Notes under the pieces: model-generated | Database searches by the model: none | Told to the model about the DNA's origin: nothing | Seen by the model: only the letters and a program-made list of their open reading frames with translations | Shown: positions 62,601-64,000 of the stretch, piece by piece | How the letters are laid out: each line of letters opens with the position of its first letter | How positions within the stretch are numbered: the stretch's first letter is position 1 | Source of the DNA: Hexactinellida sp. DTS-2022 | Taxonomy: Eukaryota; Porifera; Hexactinellida | Assembly: GCA_028753945.1 (NCBI GenBank) | Contig: JAPNXP010000015.1 | Span: 3,038,001-3,102,000 of the forward strand | Direction: 5' to 3' | Length of the DNA stretch: 64,000 nt | Made by a program: the position numbers and the translations under genes

Positions 62601-63484
62601 TAATTAAAACCCGCGGATGCCCTGGAGTTCAAGGTATAAATAGAGAAAAACCTTTTCATTTTCATTTAAATTGAAATTCAATTCACTTTCACTTTCACAT
62701 TCCAGGGCATTGAGGGCAACCGCGATAATTAATTAACTTATTAATTAATAATAACTTGGTAGCTCCGAAATGTGAAAGTCAAACTGAAACTTAATTTATT
62801 AATTATCCCTATAACCCTGCAGGAGACACCCAGAGTCACCTGCTGCACCTGAAGGAGGAGAACACTGAGATTCTCTCCAACACGCGGGAGGCCCGAGACC
62901 AGCTGTCCCAGAAGTACGAGGACATGAAGTACTCAGGAGAGAGCAGCGTTTCCACTGGTGAGCGAGCCCTGGAGGAATTCAACAGCAAACTCCAGGATTC
63001 TATTCTCAAGAGCGATACTGCTAAGACAGAGGCTGACAGACATAACCGTATTCTAAACGAAACTAAATCCGGTGTGGAGCACTTAGCCGGTAAGCTGTCC
63101 CAGCTCAAAGCCCCGCGGCCCCCGGGCCCCAAGCCCCAGGGAGAAGTGAGTGAGGAGGAGCGCATTCTAGAGCTGTTGTATCAGTGCGAACAGAAGCTAG
63201 TCGCGCTAAGCGAGGAGCTGGCTGGGAAGGATCTGGACGAAATACAGAGAGAAATCGAGGATCAGCAGTTCCGTAACGCTATTGAAGGGAAGCTGCCTAC
63301 AACGAATATTCGCGTTAAGCTCCCATCAGCCGCGACATCGGGAGTAGAAGATGATGAGCTAGGCGATGACGAGGCTATTTTTTCGCGAGATAACGCCAAG
63401 CGCGCAACCCGAGAACTTATAGATCTGCAGAGTAAGAAGAAAGTAGCCGCTTCTAGTGACGATAAGAAAACTCGGAAGCGATAA
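59695..63484 (+). CDS. ODAD3: Outer dynein arm docking complex subunit 3 (CCDC151)
   Basis: Five exons: 59695-59955, 60327-60596, 61122-61328, 62201-62426 and 62823-63484, giving 541 residues (human 595). Almost the whole protein is coiled coil. Family landmarks in order: an early E-L-x-x-K-I-x-L-x-E-G-x-x-x-A segment; I-K-D-A-T-G-V then R-F-L-T-Q-G-D-T at the exon 4/5 join; M-K-Y-S-G-E; V-E-H-L-A-G-K-L; and T-N-I-R-V-K-L-P near the end, followed by an acidic stretch and a basic tail. ODAD3 anchors outer dynein arms on ciliary doublet microtubules with ODAD1. Intron 4 uses a GC donor (AAG|gcaagt). Exons 2 and 4 are richer in GC than the introns, which hold several MITEs. Confidence 0.93.
61362..61525. 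mobile_element. Tigger-like MITE in ODAD3 intron 3
   Basis: CAGTAGACTCCCGTTATAAC at the left and a decayed AAAAAGAGAGTCACTG at the right, TA outside. Internal CGCTTATAACGAAATGG and CACTTCGTTA. Confidence 0.8.
61535..61695. mobile_element. Pogo-like MITE in ODAD3 intron 3
   Basis: CAGTAGATTCTCGTTAATAT and GTATTAACGAGAGACACTC. It starts only nine bases after the previous element. Confidence 0.75.
61720..62075. mobile_element. Pogo-like MITE in ODAD3 intron 3, with an insert
   Basis: CAGTAGCACCTCGTTAGTAT and GTACTAACGAGGTTCTACTG. Inside, TTTCATACAG (about 61911) and CTGTATGAAA (about 62046) bound a second element with GGGGG/CCCCC inner ends. Confidence 0.75.
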
Positions 63485-64000
63485 GTTATATTGCAATTGT
63501 ATTCTCTAATAGGCATGCACACTATTTAACCTTACACGTATCTCCTGTAACCGATTATGACGTAGTACGTAGTATCTCTTAATTCGTCTCATTTAATACA
63601 ATTGTTCGTATAACGCCTCAAATAATCACCAAATTTGGTAAATTTAGTTATTAAATATAATTTCCTCTCGCTAGGTTACGACTTACGAGTGTAATAACTA
63701 TGGATAATTCAGTTTTAATCAACAGCTGTATTGAACTGTCAATAGCGAATAGTCTAATTTTAAGATTGTCCCTCTTTAAGCTCGCAAAATACAGTAGAAC
63801 CTCGTTGGTACGAATCCAGGGGACCGTGAAATGTGTTCGCCTTATCCGGAATTTGTATTAACTGGTGTCATTAGTATTGAAAAGGCTTTGAAGGGGACTG
63901 AAATAGCGTTCGTATTCACCGGAATTACATATTAACCGTGTTTGTACTAACGAATTTCTACTGTATTTCGTAGCTAATTAGTACTTATTGAAGCACAATG
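63485..64000. other. Downstream of ODAD3 to the window end
   Basis: 3' flank, AT-rich, with one more pogo-like MITE at 63792-63963 (CAGTAGAACCTCGTTGGTAC to ACTAACGAATTTCTACTG, TA on both sides). No gene was seen. Confidence 0.65.

Noticed and set aside
1..64000. tRNA genes or autonomous transposase/reverse-transcriptase genes
   Set aside because: I looked for cloverleaf A and B boxes, DDE and RT motifs and could not support any; a tRNAscan and profile search would be needed to be certain.

Overview
This is a nuclear window from an animal. It is AT-rich with spliceosomal introns (GT-AG plus one GC-AG), AATAAA poly(A) sites and very many short DNA transposons. The gene content (a Notch-ligand-type N-terminus joined to an adhesion GPCR, the outer-dynein-arm docking factor ODAD3, WDFY2, SmB, two 5S rRNA genes) says metazoan with motile cilia. 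Laccase-type multicopper oxidases, an L-rhamnonate dehydratase and several single-exon genes suggest an early-branching lineage such as a sponge, but the sequence alone does not prove this.

Layout. 1-9202 (-): a large receptor gene running off the left edge. Its four visible exons encode signal peptide, MNNL, DSL, five calcium-binding EGFs, about twelve FN3 domains, five EGFs, a HormR-like module, GAIN/GPS and the first membrane helices. 10969-11085: 5S rRNA. 11501-12390 (-): broken NHL-repeat gene. 13386-13988 (-): SNRPB. 15035-15874 (+): carbonyl-reductase-like SDR. 16206-19120: nested transposons and an unknown 183-aa ORF. 19386-19829 (+): Nse2-like SP-RING fragment. 19962-25404 (-): three-exon L-rhamnonate dehydratase whose 4-kb second intron is a nest of transposons. 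26325-26720: small membrane ORF. 26.7-32.3 kb: repeats and old segmental duplications.

32.3-44.7 kb holds three near-identical GPI/TM-tailed multicopper oxidases. Two form a head-out palindrome. Its centre, and the gap before the third copy, carry hammerhead-ribozyme motifs of a retrozyme-like element; one motif (40341-40392, - strand) is intact. 45.8-47.5 kb is a three-unit tandem array of a repeat with UUCG-capped hairpins. 47906-50905 is an inverted pair of ethanolamine/choline kinases, one stopped by a single nonsense codon. 51190-53256 (-): SVOP-like transporter. 54229-55635 (+): C2H2 zinc-finger protein. 57778-58962 (+): WDFY2. 59203-59319: second 5S rRNA, identical to the first. 59695-63484 (+): five-exon ODAD3.

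The genes do not form a pathway together. What unifies the window is (i) repeated inverted duplication with gene conversion and (ii) dense non-autonomous transposons (pogo/Tigger-like with TA target sites, hAT-like with 8-bp target sites). No transposase or reverse-transcriptase gene was recognised. The strongest candidates for something new are the DSL-adhesion-GPCR fusion and the hammerhead-bearing elements.
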